Assembly: GCA_029747585.1 (NCBI GenBank)
Contig: JAPEVF010000028.1
Coordinates: forward strand, 1-64,000
Reading direction: 5' to 3'
Origin: Pleurotus djamor
Lineage: Eukaryota; Basidiomycota; Agaricomycetes; Agaricales; Pleurotaceae
Length of the DNA: 64,000 bases
In this document: positions 45,683 to 58,205 of the stretch, in pieces
How positions within the stretch are numbered: the first letter of the stretch is position 1
How the letters are laid out: each line of letters opens with the position of its first letter
Made by a program: the position numbers and the translations under genes
The notes under the pieces: model-generated
Told to the model about the DNA's origin: nothing
Seen by the model: only the letters and a program-made list of their open reading frames with translations
Database searches by the model: none

Positions 45683-48671
45683 ATGATGATAATGCGCTCG
45701 ACGTCGTCGTTCATGACTGCCATCCCTATATTCGCCCTCTTCTTTTTGCCCACAATATCTGCCCAAGATGATGCACCACCCAGCACCTTTCCCCATATTT
45801 ACCCTGGAAAACCGTCAGGCGACTTGAGCCCAGCATACCAATCTTGTACGAATGCATCTTATCTCAAGCGACGCGTCCTGAACCGTGTCTTTCGCAGATT
45901 ATGAGGTCACAGAGCCTCTACCTAATGTTACTTTCGACGTTGGCAGGATGTTTGCAGGAAATATACCTGTAGGACGCCAGGGCCATCCAAACGATACCTA
46001 CTTCTTCTGGGCCTTCGAAAAGACGAATGGCTCCCTCACGTCGGCTGCGAACGCGAGTACCGATCCTTGGGGTATCTGGCTCAATGGAGGGTATGTGGTT
46101 TTGGTCGCATATATGCGACTCTGATATAGCGGCTAACAGATGACTCTATGCAGGCCAGGTTCCTCTAGCATGTATGGCGTGCTTCTCGAGGTGACTGCCT
46201 TTCTCTAATTGATGTTCGATCCCATTACTCACCTGAACGCGTAGAATGGCCCTATACGCGTCAATTACGACTATTCAATTTCGCAAAATAACTACAGCTG
46301 GAATAAGGTGGCCGACTATATTTGGATCGACCAGCCCGTGTATGCGCTCTTTTCTCATCTTTTTCTGTTCCTTTTCCTCATCAAAACCCATCTTTCAGTG
46401 GTATTGGCTTTTCTACCGCCGATGCGAACGGTTACAGTGAGTTTTTCGCCACCTGCTCGACCATGCAAGCTGACGAACATGCTCACAGTCGACAGCGAAG
46501 AACAAATGGCCATTGACTTTGTAAGGGCATCTCATCCTTTGATCGAACAGGAGTCTGACGCTCTCATAGTTTGGTTTCTTGACCAATCTCGTCAAAGTCT
46601 TCCCAAGCCTCGCTACCAGACCGCTGCACCTCACAGGCGAGAGCTACGCTGGTGTTTACATCGTAAGCACCTATCTGTGTATGCATTATTGAGGGATCAC
46701 GACTGATGATATCTCCATAGCCGTATATTCTCAAACGTTACTTTGAAATGACCAACCCACCTGTGAAAATCGCCGCTATTGCCATTGGTGATGGATCGAT
46801 CGCTGCAGGCCAAGTGTTTGAGCTATTACCTGCTGTGAGTATCATCTCCTTTTGAACCTTCGATATAATGATACTCATCCGACCTTAGTTGAGCGTCATA
46901 GAGACTTACCCCCAAATTATTGGCTATGATACCGAAGTGTACGAATACTTCAAAGAGCAGTGCGTCTCGAATGCAACCTCTAATATGATTCCAGCTAATC
47001 ATCCATATTGTTAGAAATCACCTTTGTGGATACGACGTGAACCTCACATATCCCCAAAACGGTATCATCCCCTCAATCCCAGTCACTCAACCAACGCAGC
47101 GCGAGATCCCCTACTACCTGCAGCAACACAGTCTTCTACACACTCTCACTCGTCGTGATGGTTCGCCATCTTCTTGGATGTCCTCCAAACGCGCCTTTAA
47201 CCAAGAAGTCGAACGTCGTTACTTGGAGAGTGGCGGTGGTGTCGACACGAGCATTCGTAAGAGGGAGAGACATGCGAAACGTGAAGCCTGGAAGAGGGAT
47301 CTTACTGGTAGGGCTAATGGAACCATTGATCCTTGGGTGAGCCGTGTTGCGGTTTGCTACCTCAGAACCATCATAGCTGACGCAACCGTAGTATGGATGC
47401 TTCCTGTTTGATGAATTCATGGATTACGCGAAGAACTTCACGTTCCCTTGGAGTACGCATTTCGTCTTCTACTCCTTCCTTGCTCAATACTTAATCAAGA
47501 ATCTTTTCTAGGCGAGAACGACGATCCTAACGACCTTGGCTTTGGTGTTCGTCTCACCATGTTGGCTGATATCGTATTTCGCTGATGTGATTTGCTTTCG
47601 TAGATTTATTATGTCCCAGACGCGCTCTCGCCCCAAGCACCCACGGATGCCTCCGTCTTCCTCAATGGTCAGCCTGACTTGTTCGATGCCCTACCTTCGC
47701 CGTTCTGTCTGACATTTGCCTTGCTATAGACAACCGCACCCGAGCTGCCCTCCATGCACCGACGAGCAAGGATTGGGCACTCACATTCCCCTTCCCTTTT
47801 GGTGAACTTAGTATGTCCAACATCCCTCGGGTGTCCTCTGACCTTACTGACCATAAATGTAGCATTTGACCCCAGCCCCGAGTAAGACGCTCTCATCAAC
47901 ACAAAAGGCTGCGCCATCTAACATTTCATAACAGGCCAATGGTCTTCCTAACTGACCTCGCCACGAACGCCACGGCTCACAACGTTTCCGTCATCTTATA
48001 CTCAGGAAACGACGATGCGTTGATTGCGCATCGTGGAACTGAAAGTATGAATGGTCCCCTCATGTAATATCGGATCGCTGGGTCGCTGATACTTTGTTGC
48101 AGTTACCATCCAAAACACGACTTTTGGTGGTATTCAAGGGTTCACCAGGAAGCCGTCTACCCCTTGGTTCGACGATAGCGGGAATCCCGCCGGTATTATC
48201 AGGCAAGAGCGTGGATGGACGTATGTCCTTTTCCAAGGAGCTGGTCACATCGTCCCCGCGAAAAAGCCCGCCGCGGTAAGACTTTATCTCTGGCTCCCGA
48301 AATGCCGCCATTACTGACGAAATTAATTTCACCGATAGGCCTTGACCTTCCTCCGAGAATTCGTCTTCGGGAACAACCAAACCGGCCTAGTCACATCGTC
48401 TTCCGATGGGATCGTTTCTGTTCAAGGTGGGGAGAATAGTACGCTTGCTGCGGATATCCTCCCTGGACAGGATGAAATCTACATTGGCGCGGGGGCGACG
48501 CAGTCGACGTATGTTTTCCCTACGGCGACTATCGCGTCGTGGAGGAGTTACATGGCGACGCACACGGCTACTCTGTCTTTGCAAAACTTGACTAATGGGG
48601 CTTCGGTGCCGACGGGATATGTCTGGATGTCGTGTGCTGCGATTGCGCTAGGGTTTACGCTGGGGATGTGA
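45683..48671 (+). CDS. Serine carboxypeptidase (peptidase S10)
   Basis: Start chosen at 45683: MMIMRSTSSFMTAIPIFALF with FLPTISA, a signal peptide. The family removes C-terminal residues from peptides in the secretory route or outside the cell. Blocks: TYFFWAFEKTNG, WGIWLNGG joined to PGSSSMYGVLLE, the oxyanion/Ser motif HLTGESYAGVYI with PYILKRYF, VILYSGNDDALIAHRG (catalytic Asp) and YVLFQGAGHIVPAKKPAAAL (catalytic His). Exons are numerous and short. The C-terminus ends in a hydrophobic stretch (GYVWMSCAAIALGFTLGM) after a Thr/Ser/Asn-rich region, which fits a GPI signal, so the enzyme may be wall- or membrane-anchored. A Kex1-like processing role in the Golgi is less likely without a clear transmembrane/cytosolic tail. 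Confidence 0.88.
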
Positions 48672-48954
48672 GGGTTTATGACTTCGATGGAACTGTTTTG
48701 AACTGGCTTTGGGAGGTGCATTGCATACCACTTGTATCATTATTATGACCATGGTCGAGGCTTGATGCCAGGCACTTAGCACGTTGTTGTACTTTTAGCT
48801 TTCGATATGCCTGTAATGGCTTGACGCCAATCAATGATTCCCGCGTCGTGGCACGTGGGCCTACGTAGCGGGACGTAAATCCAATCATGTGATCGCGTGT
48901 ACTTGGTACCCCAGATTCAGCGTCGTCGGCGAGCTCTCTTGCAATGCAACTCTC

Positions 48955-50717
48955 ATGTTCCACAGTGACTTCTCCTCGCCGCCATCCTCGCCATCGCTCG
49001 CCGCAGTCGACTCCTCTCCGCCCTCGTCCCCAGGACGTTCATCACCCTTCGATGACGACTGCGACAAGCCGATAATCCATCCATTTGCTGCGTCAGCTCG
49101 CAAGAGCGGGCAATTTGAAAAACGTGGACGCGATGTCCTTCTTGAAGATTCAAGCATCGAGCATGCCTCGAAGAAAGCACGGATGAACATTGGACATCCA
49201 CCTGACGATTTTGGACTGGATGAATCTTTTCCTGCTATCAGTTTCAGCGAAGAGGACGATGAATGGGACAAGGCCGTAGCCCAGGTTATTGATTTTGGTC
49301 ATGGAACCATCAGTCTAGAGTAAGTTTTGACATGGTGTTATGCACGCTCTCTCCATTGACGTCATTGTTAGGAATAAAAACTTGACTTACATACCTGAGC
49401 ACGCCTTGCGGGACCTTCAAGGTTTTCGTGCTCTGCCCGAAAAGGCAGAGTTACTCAACGCGAAAAAGTTTCTGGGCACTGCACAGCTGCCTGGTGAAAG
49501 GCGACAGTTCCATCGCGTATCCACCGCCCCGGCCAGCACGACCAGCGATTTATTCCCTTCTTTCCCCGAACGCACAAGCTCCGCCGCTAGTATCAATGTC
49601 GGTCTGCCCAGAGAAGAAATCCAACTCTTTCTGTCACGCAACAAAATCACATTTCTTCCCTCGTTATTATTCCAAATCGACAAGTTGACGGTGCTCAGTC
49701 TGCGTTCGTATCTATATTTACCTCTAACCACACTGATATACTTACTCCATTGTGAACCTTGATTCCAACGCTTACCTAGGTGCGAACTCGGTGACATATC
49801 TCCCTCCGGAGGTTTGCAACTTGGGGAACCTCCGCGAGCTTAATGTCGCCAACAACCAACTTCGATATCTCCCCTCCGAACTCTTGCAGATGAACTTAAT
49901 GCAATTGACCATCAATCCTAACCCGTTCATGGAGGTTCCGGAAGAGTCACTCCCTACACCCATGCCTCGACGGATATTTTCGCGTGCGGCCTCACTTATC
50001 GGCACGCGAGCGAGATTAGTTGATGTTGAGGCAAGGAAGCGTATTGTTTCGCCTTCGAGATCGGTTCTCCCCGATGTCATACCTCTCGTGGAGCTCTGTC
50101 TTCGCGTTCTCTTTTCTTCACCCGACTCACAAGGCTCGCGGTACGATCCCTCCAAGTCAACACTCGGTTCCAAGTACCATCTCCCTCTCGCAGAAACACA
50201 GTACCTATCGACAACGAAAAATACCAAGATAAGGCTTTCGCCTGGAAAGGCTATTCCTCCTCTCCTTGAAAACTCCATCGCCATAGTCCACCCTGGGTCT
50301 ATCTACGCGGAGGACTTTCCTCAGCTGGATACCGAGGATGACGATTCGAGGGTTACTGGACTCGGTTTCTGCCCTTCGCCAAAGCACACCAAAGAACCTC
50401 CTGGCCCCTCGTTGTTCCTTCGTCATGCGGAAGAGCGGTTTACTTGGGTGGATACGATCAACGGTGTGAAGCTGGGAGGGTATGTTCCCCTTCGATGGCG
50501 AGGATGTCAGCATGGTTGCCTGCGCTTCCTCGACGAAGACGGCGAGGACGAGAGTTCATCTTCATCGTCGGTTGCTCCACCAATTGTGCCAGCCGTAGCC
50601 GATGAAAATGTGTTCGACGATTTGACCATGCAAATTGACCCCGACAATGAGGGGCCACCTGTTGCGGCGGTCAACTTTTTGGGAGCTAGCCTCGAGATGG
50701 CCTTTGATGAGGAGTAA
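48955..50717 (+). CDS. Leucine-rich-repeat protein, acidic tail
   Basis: Three exons. Start MFHSDFSSPPSSPSLAAVD at 48955 (an upstream Met at 48889 is also open). The head is Ser/Pro/Asp-rich. LRR units follow: NKNLTYIPEHALRDLQGF, EEIQLFLSRNKITFLPSLLF, DKLTVLSLR joined across an intron to ANSVTYLPPEVCNLGNLREL, then NVANNQLRYLPSELLQMNL and LTINPNPFMEVPEES. After this the protein has a conserved stretch PDVIPLVELCLRVLFSSPDS and near the end LRWRGCQHGCLRFLDEDGED, with a Ser run and acidic tail. Short LRR proteins with such a C-terminal Cys/His block occur across fungi; I know of no defined role. Nuclear location is possible from the basic run KKARM near residue 80. Confidence 0.7.
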
Positions 50718-51174
50718 TACACGCTTTTAGGGATTCCAATTGTACAAGTCGTTTCTTATTTACCCACTCTCTTGAATTTGCATCGTCACTTCCACTTGTA
50801 ATGCTTTTAGGCAAGGTCATCATGGTACTCTAAGTTCGAACAAAATGCTTGCTTCATTACTGAAATGTATTTAACAATATAAAGGTCCGTCGAACTATCC
50901 TCCTTTGCCTGTCCTGAGAGTAAAGTGGTGGTAGATCGTAAGTATAGACTAGATAAATGCGAGATGGGAAGTAATAAAGTTATGATGAATACAACACAAG
51001 CATCCGAGGGTCTGTTAGCATGTACGAATTAACTCAGCGGTAGGTAGTGGAAATTAATCCGTTTATGCGAATGTAAGTGTGTGTCGTAGTCATGGACGGG
51101 CATAAGCATGAGGGCGGGGGAAGAACTCCCGCTGGGTCCGAACGAAGGAATCCGGAGGGGCATCCGAAGAGGGG
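50718..51174. other. Convergent 3' region (LRR gene and chitin deacetylase gene)
   Basis: Both genes end toward it. AT-rich around 50870-51000; no gene seen. Confidence 0.5.
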
Positions 51175-53016
51175 TTATGAAAGGAATGCCACAACGACAG
51201 CGAGAGCTGAGGCAACGGTCATGGAAGGAACCGCGATGAAGCCGGCTCCGTTTCCAGATCCACCATCGCTGTTGCTGCCACCATTCTGAGCCGTCTTTCC
51301 CTTGGTCTCGACATTGCCATCACCATCAGCGTCAACGCCAGATGAAGATGGGAAGGTAGTATTAGTGTTGGTTTCGAGGTATATGTTGCCTGTGGGCCAC
51401 TTCATGCACTTGCCAATGGGTTGCAACTATAGAGAAGGTTGGTGTTAGTATAAGTGGATAAAGCCTAGGGAGCAGCAACTTACGTTGAACTTGGGGTTGT
51501 GGTCAAGAGCAGATGGAAGAGTATAGCCGACAGCGAGGTCGACGACAATTTCATATAGATCATGTTGAAGAACGATGAAGCTGTCACGACGTTCAGTAAA
51601 ATCACAGAAAAAGAGATGAAACGAAGACACCAACCCAGTATCAAGAGTCGAAGCGTTGCCGATGATATGGGAGAAAGTGTCTACGTATTGAACACCATTC
51701 ACGAGACCGGCAACAACTCTCCAGTCTGCGTAAATGTGATAAGAAAACGATGATAAATCACTGGCGCGCTACGCATGCGTACCGTTGGTATCAAAAGGTC
51801 CGGTTGCGGGGTGAGTCGACCAGATGATGGGAACCATGCCCATGGCCAAAGAAATAGCACGAACACGATCATCTGGATATCACGACGATGAGATTCAGGG
51901 GGGTTGACCAACAAGGGAAATGAACGTGCCGATATCGCCGAACGGCGGTCGCATGGTGAGAGGAGTGACACCAAGAACGGTCTTGATGGCTTTTCTCGTC
52001 CAACCAAGTTCAGCCACGATTTGCTCGTTAGTGAGGGAGGTCAAAGGCTAAATGGATGATTAGATGACGAAGCAGGAGATCAGAGACGAGTAATTGCGAA
52101 CCTTATGTGACCAGGTGTGGACACTGATTTCATGGCCACGCATGTACTCCTCGAGCAAAACCTGAGGGCGCTCAATGACACGGGATCCAACGACGAAGAA
52201 TGTTGCTTCGATATCTTTTTCGCTCAAGAAGTTTAGGAGTTTTCTGGAGAATATGTCAGGACGATCAGGAACCCGTCAACAAGGCACAAAAACTGACTGA
52301 GCTAGAAAGGGACAACAACAAGGATCAGAAACCATGAGGAGAATATTTCAACCGAGGGGAAACTCACTGTAAGGAGATGGGCCGTCGTCAAAGCTATCAG
52401 AATGATGGTTTGAGTCAATACATTCTGAAGGGAAATATCGGAGAAACCTTACCTAACACCCCATGTCAACTTATCGGGGCAGGCCAACACGTCCGTTGAG
52501 CGAGTGTGGCCACCNCACGTCCACCAGCCACGGTTTGCGGCGTCGGCGGCAGCAGCGGGATCACCAGGGCAGGAGCCATCTTTCGTGGGGGTCAAATTGG
52601 GAATGTTGTGGCCCTCCAGCTCCTTCATCCACTCCTTGACTTCTGGTGAGTCAACAGCCGGGATGCTATCTTGTGCTGGCCATTCTGCGGGACTGAATAC
52701 GACTGTTGCGAAGATGAGTGGCTAAGAATAGAAACGAAGTATATTTACACATACATGGAGTAGGAAGGACTGGTGCGCCCGAAACTGGCGGAGTCGCCCC
52801 GGCAGTAAATGTTCCAGAGACGGGGAGGGTGGTTCCAGTGGGCATTCCGGAGGAGATGCTCTCGAGAGGAGGGATACCAGGTGCCGGTGTAGGAGCAGAG
52901 CCGGGTAGAGTGGTTGTCTGTCGTTTATGAACTACATTGTTGTGTCTTGCCTGAATGTTATGTGCATTGGTCGCGGCAGCGAAGGTAACGAAGGCGGTGA
53001 AGGCCTGAAGCTTCAT
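51175..53016 (-). CDS. Chitin deacetylase, CE4 family, GPI-anchored type
   Basis: Minus strand. Signal peptide KLQAFTAFVTFAAATNAH, then a Thr/Pro/Ser-rich segment with a KR site. Removes acetyl groups from chitin to make chitosan in the wall. The CE4 motifs are in order: SFDDGPSPY (motif 1, catalytic base and metal Asp), GHEISVHTWSHK (motif 2, metal His), MRPPFGDI (motif 3), WSTHPATGPFDTN with DW (motif 4), FIVLQHDLYE (motif 5). N-terminal Cys pair: NRGWWTC and DVLACPDKLTW. The C-terminus is Ser/Gly/Asn-rich followed by a hydrophobic end (VPSMTVASALAVVVAFLS), a GPI signal. The ambiguous base at 52515 is in frame and falls in the codon after NRGWWT (tgN, Cys or Trp). Confidence 0.9.
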
Positions 53017-53712
53017 GGTGGATAGTAAGGAGTGTGGCAAGCGCAGCTAGCGGGGTAGGCAAGCGCAAATTTGGTGATGGGGAGCCTTATAACAGATTCG
53101 TCGACGAGAAAGAGAACAAACGCTGACAACAAAAAAAATCAGCTTCACGATCCCTGCATGTAATTCACACGAGCAATTTGCCCACCTGTGGTCTCCATTA
53201 GATTTTTCTTGGCTTTGGCTTGGAATTCTCTTCGATACCGGCTGTGCCACTACAGCAAGCCTGCCGGGCAGCAAAAGGTCTTTGTCTGTTGAGTTCGACC
53301 GTCCATTTTGATGGTTTGATGTCAGAGACATCCCCGGGCATTGTCGATGCACTTCGAGGTGTAGCAACTGAAGGTACCACCAGGAGAATGTCTGAATCCT
53401 ACAAACAATGGAACATGCAAACATACGCACATATGTTCGGCTTTCGTTCGGCATATGGTTCTAGACAGGCGTGCCAAAGCCAGCTACCGACGGTGTTCAG
53501 TGCCCGCCGACAGCATTGGTGGGCCTGTCCTGGCCGAGGTGGTCTTGAGCGAGCACCAAGAGGCAACCTTTACTTCCTATTACCCACCCGTGTCGTCATC
53601 GTGGTAAGAAGGAAACCTTCCTTGAGGACGGCTAGTTATTCCCACAAAGAATCTCACGAAAAAAACAACAACAACATGGATTCCAATAACGATAAGTGTG
53701 TAGTATTTACAA
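53017..53712. other. Promoter region of chitin deacetylase and 3' side of the next gene
   Basis: About 700 bases with no supported gene. It holds the 5' region of the chitin deacetylase gene (minus). Confidence 0.45.
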
Positions 53713-55983
53713 TCACAACTTGGACTTGAGTGTCTCTGGTGTATGCAGGGCGTACAAATCATCGGCAGCCCTCATGATCTCATCCATGAACCGTTGGTTG
53801 GGCATCTCCTTCCTGGAAGTGATGGTGTATTGGAGTCGATCTGTCGCGTGGTCTGAGAAACCTGATGCAATCAAAAGAATCATGGAATAAAACACACCAT
53901 CGTAACCTGTCATATATGCCACACCGAATCCATCGGGGACAACCTCACCCCATCCGTAGACAGGGAAGTGTTTGGAGAAGATGGCAGACGTGCTTAACAC
54001 CCAGTAACTCGATCTTTGAAACACCGGATCAGAATAGAGAGCGGGGATTTCTTCACCCTCCTCCAACATCTTCTTCAGACCGAACAAATGCCTGTCGAAA
54101 CCTTGACCAGCTCCGCAATACTTAGCCGTGGTGATGTGTTTCTTCGTGGCGAGATCAAAGAGTTTCTTTCGGTCGGCCTGGGAAGCTGAGGGGTCGTTCA
54201 TGCTCTTGACCCATGCATCAGATTCACTGGTGACGACTCTGATCGCTTCAGTGCGACCCTTGTAGAAACGACGAGTCGTAGCAGCCTCATACGTTCCTCC
54301 CTTTCGCTTTTCGTTCCCGATAAGTCGTCGATACGCAAGTTGGATGATCATTTGAGCCCAGGAGTCTGGAGAAACACCGAAGTTCTTGATAGCCGCTTTC
54401 CCGTATGATGTGAGGTGGAATGTGAGTTCCTGACTCTCGATGAGCTCGCGAGCGGCGGCATCTGCACGCGCGATCGCCTCTGATGTAGCGGGAGAGACCT
54501 CCCAGTCCATTGGCGTCGGCAGGCTCTTGACAGGGGAAGAAACATTGCCATTGTCGAAAGCAGGATTGTGGAGCATGTCAAGGACATCGTCGCACATGCG
54601 AGCCGTGGGTGTTCCATCCATTACAGAGTGTTCACCCATGAAACCAGCTTCGGAATTGTCGAAAACAATGAATTCACAAGGTTTATCGACCCAGCGATTT
54701 CGAAGACCAATCGGGATGCCTTGAGAAGAGACGTGACCGTGCCAGAGATCGCGACTATGGGCTATTGGGTCGGCAGGAGCAGAAGAATCCAAACTGATGG
54801 TGAAGGCGGCAGATTGAATAGCATGGATGATAACAGAGTTGTTCGCAGATTTAGCGAGTTCGGCGTAGTCCTGTGTTTGGATGAGCTTAGGTCTCAGTTT
54901 TCGAGGAGAAGATGATTGCGAACCTTTGCCCATATGTCACGGTTGTTGGATCCTAGGACACCAACTCCGGGATACTCACCATCGCTGTTTGCAATTACAT
55001 GAGCGATTTGTCTAGGTGAAATAGTAGTTAGCCACGGAGTCTCCTGAAAGCATAATTTATACACACTCTTCGAATTCCGATGTACTGAGAATCCGGCCGT
55101 CTTTCGTTGCTTCGATCTTCCACGGTCTGTTGTTGCGGAAGACGACGATATGTCCTGAATCACCCTTGTCTCCCTCCTTCGCATACGTGACACTCCAGTC
55201 AAGACCTTGTGGTCCTGGGACGCGACAACAGTCAAACATCCACCTACACGTAGAAGAGTCAGTCACCAGACGATGCTAGGGCATCGTTCAGCTTCACCTG
55301 TAAGTGTCCATGCACAGAGCACCTTCCCTTGTCGCCTCAGGTTTGATCAGACCTTGCTTCAAGTTCTGGCGGAAGATCATGGCAGCCCTTGCGAGCGTCG
55401 CAGCTCTTCCAGCCGGACTCTGCGGCAGGTGGGCTGGTTGGCGATCGAACCCGTCTACAACATGGGTCAGAAGCGTCCGAACAACTACGAGTACGCGACT
55501 CACAGTAATATGAGACATTCACGACAACCTAAACCATAATGAGTAATTGACCAGGTGGAAAGCAACGCGATAATACCTTACCGAATCTCTGTAACCCATA
55601 TATCCTACATCGTCCCACCACTGCTCTAGCCAATGCTTCGTCTCAGCATGGTGCTTCAACAACCTCTCATGCAGCTCGACACCCTTTCCTTTCCCGAACT
55701 CTTCAATCTTCTTTTCGACAGCAGCGTACTCTTCGTCGGACCACGCAATAGGACGCAAGCTCTCCTTCAACCGATCCAATGTCTGCCGGAGATCTGGAAC
55801 AGGGAGTTTATCCAATTTGTCCTGCGCCGCGAACGTTACAGTGCCAGATGGTGGTGCAGGTGCACGAGCCTTCCAATCTTCAGGGCGACGGTCAAGCATT
55901 ATGGTGGTTGACAAGAAGCGACGTGTAGAGCTTAATTGCGATAGCCGCCCGTGCTGAAGTATTCGTCGGTGGATGGCGAACAT
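53713..55983 (-). CDS. CAT2: Carnitine O-acetyltransferase
   Basis: Minus strand, several exons, start MFAIHRRILQHGRLSQLSST at 55983. Transfers acetyl groups between CoA and carnitine so acetyl units can cross organelle membranes. N-terminal part: KLDKLPVPDLRQTLDRLKES, LKHHAETKHWLEQWWDDVGY, then GRAATLARAAMIFRQNLKQG. The middle has CMDTYRWMFDCCRVPGPQGL and VVFRNNRPWKIEATKDGRIL; the active-site block reads GFMGEHSVMDGTPTARMCDD with the catalytic His. Late parts: RRLIGNEKRKGGTYEAATTR, then TRRFYKGRTEAIRVVTSESD and YGWGEVVPDGFGVAYM. The C-terminus is SKL, a peroxisomal signal, while the first 28 residues are Arg/Ser/Leu-rich, like a mitochondrial presequence, and an internal Met follows. Confidence 0.93.
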
Positions 55984-56241
55984 GGGTCAGTACAGCGGGG
56001 CGGCGGTATGGTGAGCTCTTATACGGGTTGCCGCATCTGATATCGAGCACACTCATGTGGCGGATTTGTCGCTTGACAGCTCCGTCCGGTGACTTCAGTC
56101 AGCCGGATTTGTTTGGGACTTGTTGTGTAATTCAGGGTCAAAATAACCGGGTCCTCCCTCAGAGTCAACAGTGGTCGACGCCATTCTAGTGAGTATAGTA
56201 TACATACATGGAGGAAAAACCATACAAATACATGTTGCAGC

Positions 56242-57595
56242 TTACTGCAGTTTTACATCTTCGTCGATTTTTACTACGACTTTCCCTGTTGCTTTTGCTG
56301 TCATGAGACGTTCATATGCCTTCAAAGCATCTTCAAACGGATACACAGAATCCACGGCACCTCTCACTTTGCCTACGACTAGTGTCAGCCACCTGGAGGC
56401 ATCGATCGGCATGAAGAAATGCGTACCATCGGCAACCATGTCTCGAAGCGCTTCTAGGTCTGCTTTATTTTCGGATACATTGAATATTCTAGCGAAGCAG
56501 TCGGTCAATCCGTCAGTGAACCTAAAAATCTAAATTTGAAGGCCTTAGACTCACATGTACGGCCGATTGACACCTCCCAGCCAGACTGGTCTGAACATGG
56601 CGACTGCGGTCTTGAAGACGTTGAAGAACTCTTTAGCCGTGCTGCTGTGCGGCATCGGGCCGGTCGAGACGAACGCTCCTTGGGGTGCGAGGTAGGCTGG
56701 ACAGTGTACGTAGAGGGAGGGATCTGAGAGTCCTACGGCGTCGATGATAGCATGAAATTTGGGTTCTGGTGGATGTGCAGTGAGATACTCGTGCAGGGGT
56801 TCAGCGGTGTAGTCAATGAACTGATGATGAAGGATATTTAAGACGTTGATATCAGAATATGTGCTAGAGCAACGTACCTCGTCAGCACCCATCTTGTTGA
56901 CGAATCCTTCATTCTTCGCCGACGCTGTGGTTACTACTTTCAGGCCACGAGCTTTGGCAATTTGGATCGCAGACAATCCAACTGCCGAGCTTCCACCGTT
57001 GATCAAGACTGTTTGTCCTGGTTCTAGCTTTGCGTGACGGAAGAGTGCTTGGTATGCTGCCTGTCCAGCAAGGGAGATACCAGCTGCGTGGAGTATGTCG
57101 ATGTTTGGGGGACGTCGAACAACGGAAGTGACGGGTACAGCGGCGTATTCAGCGAGTGAACCTTGTTTTGACGTCTTCGCATACGCTATGTAATTCAAAC
57201 ATTTGGAGTTGAGCGACTTGATAATCGACAGCAAGAGAAGGCTTACCAGCGGTCATGAAGCCGAATACAGCATCGCCGACGGTGAACTCGGTGTCGTTCC
57301 CGTCAGCAATGACACCAGTGAAGTCGTATTCAGCCACTAATGGTCTTCCAGCGATGATGTTCGGAAGGACTCTCATAAGTTTGTAGCCTCTATCGCAATC
57401 ATAAGCGAGACTAATCAAGATTCTTGCATAGTTCACTTACAATGGATTCAGCGCCGCCGCTTCAATCTTTACGAGGACGGTGTCCTTGGCGAGCTTTGTG
57501 TGAACCGGCCATTCCTGCTTGAATTTGAGAGCCTTGCTCGGGGGGCCTCGACGGCGAACCACCCAAGCGCGTTGTGTTGGTGGGATATGAACCAT
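56242..57595 (-). CDS. Zinc-independent MDR-family dehydrogenase/reductase
   Basis: Minus strand. Start MVHIPPTQRAWVVRRRGPPS at 57595; five or more exons. The N-terminal GroES-like fold includes DTVLVKIEAAALNPL and VAEYDFTGVIADG, then TVGDAVFGFMTA. The Rossmann part: LEPGQTVLINGGSSAVGLSA (NAD(P)-binding loop), IQIAKARGLKVVTTASAKN, then HAIIDAVGLSDPSLYVHCPA. It ends FEDALKAYERLMTAKATGKV with VVKID. It lacks the Cys-rich structural zinc lobe and the GHE zinc ligand of alcohol dehydrogenases, so it fits quinone/enoyl reductase-like MDR enzymes of the toxD/yeast YCR102C type. Substrate unknown. Confidence 0.85.
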
Positions 57596-58205
57596 TTCTA
57601 TCGTTGAAGGGGAATTGATACGTTGACAAAGAACACTCCACCGAAAGCCAGCCAAGTTATACGATTGGACAAAAGCATCTGGACTAAGTGAGAGAAAAGC
57701 CGCAGCTTCTGGATTGCTCGCCAAGTCTGCGAAGAGGAGTGGTCCCGGTCGTTCTTATTGGCTCCTCCGGGGGACGTTGCGCATGCAATCCTGGCTTGCT
57801 AAGGGAGTTTCTCCACTCTGACCAATGACAAGGAGATGGCTGGTCCCTCCGAGTCTAGAGTTAGAGATAAGGAGGCCAGGCGCACCCCTGTCTCACCCTT
57901 TCACACCCCTGTCACGCGCCAGTGCGCGCTCATCAAAGCGTTCGACATGTATGGGCTCTTCAGTCACAGTGGCTCAATCGATCACCTGGTATCATACTTA
58001 TCTACGCGCTGCGTTTCACGTCCTCGAGGCCTCAAGGAGCTTCAAGGAAGTGTCTACTCTTTCACCTTTGACAACGCGTCTTTGCCTCATGTTCGTGGAT
58101 TCGAATCTGCGCAGTTGAATGGATAAAAGGACCAAGTAACAAAGAAACTTCCTTTCACACTTTCTTTCCTTTCGCTCCTACCCTCACGCGATAGCTCACA
58201 GAATT
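57596..58205. promoter_or_regulatory. Divergent promoter region, MDR gene and RBR ligase gene
   Basis: The MDR gene starts leftward at 57595 and the ligase rightward at 58206. The 610 bases hold the promoters; a pyrimidine-rich tract sits at about 58145-58190 just before the ligase start. Confidence 0.5.

Noticed and set aside
45340..45786. 148-residue minus-strand frame
   Set aside because: Overlaps the carboxypeptidase start and the tRNA 3' end; no homology and biased composition.
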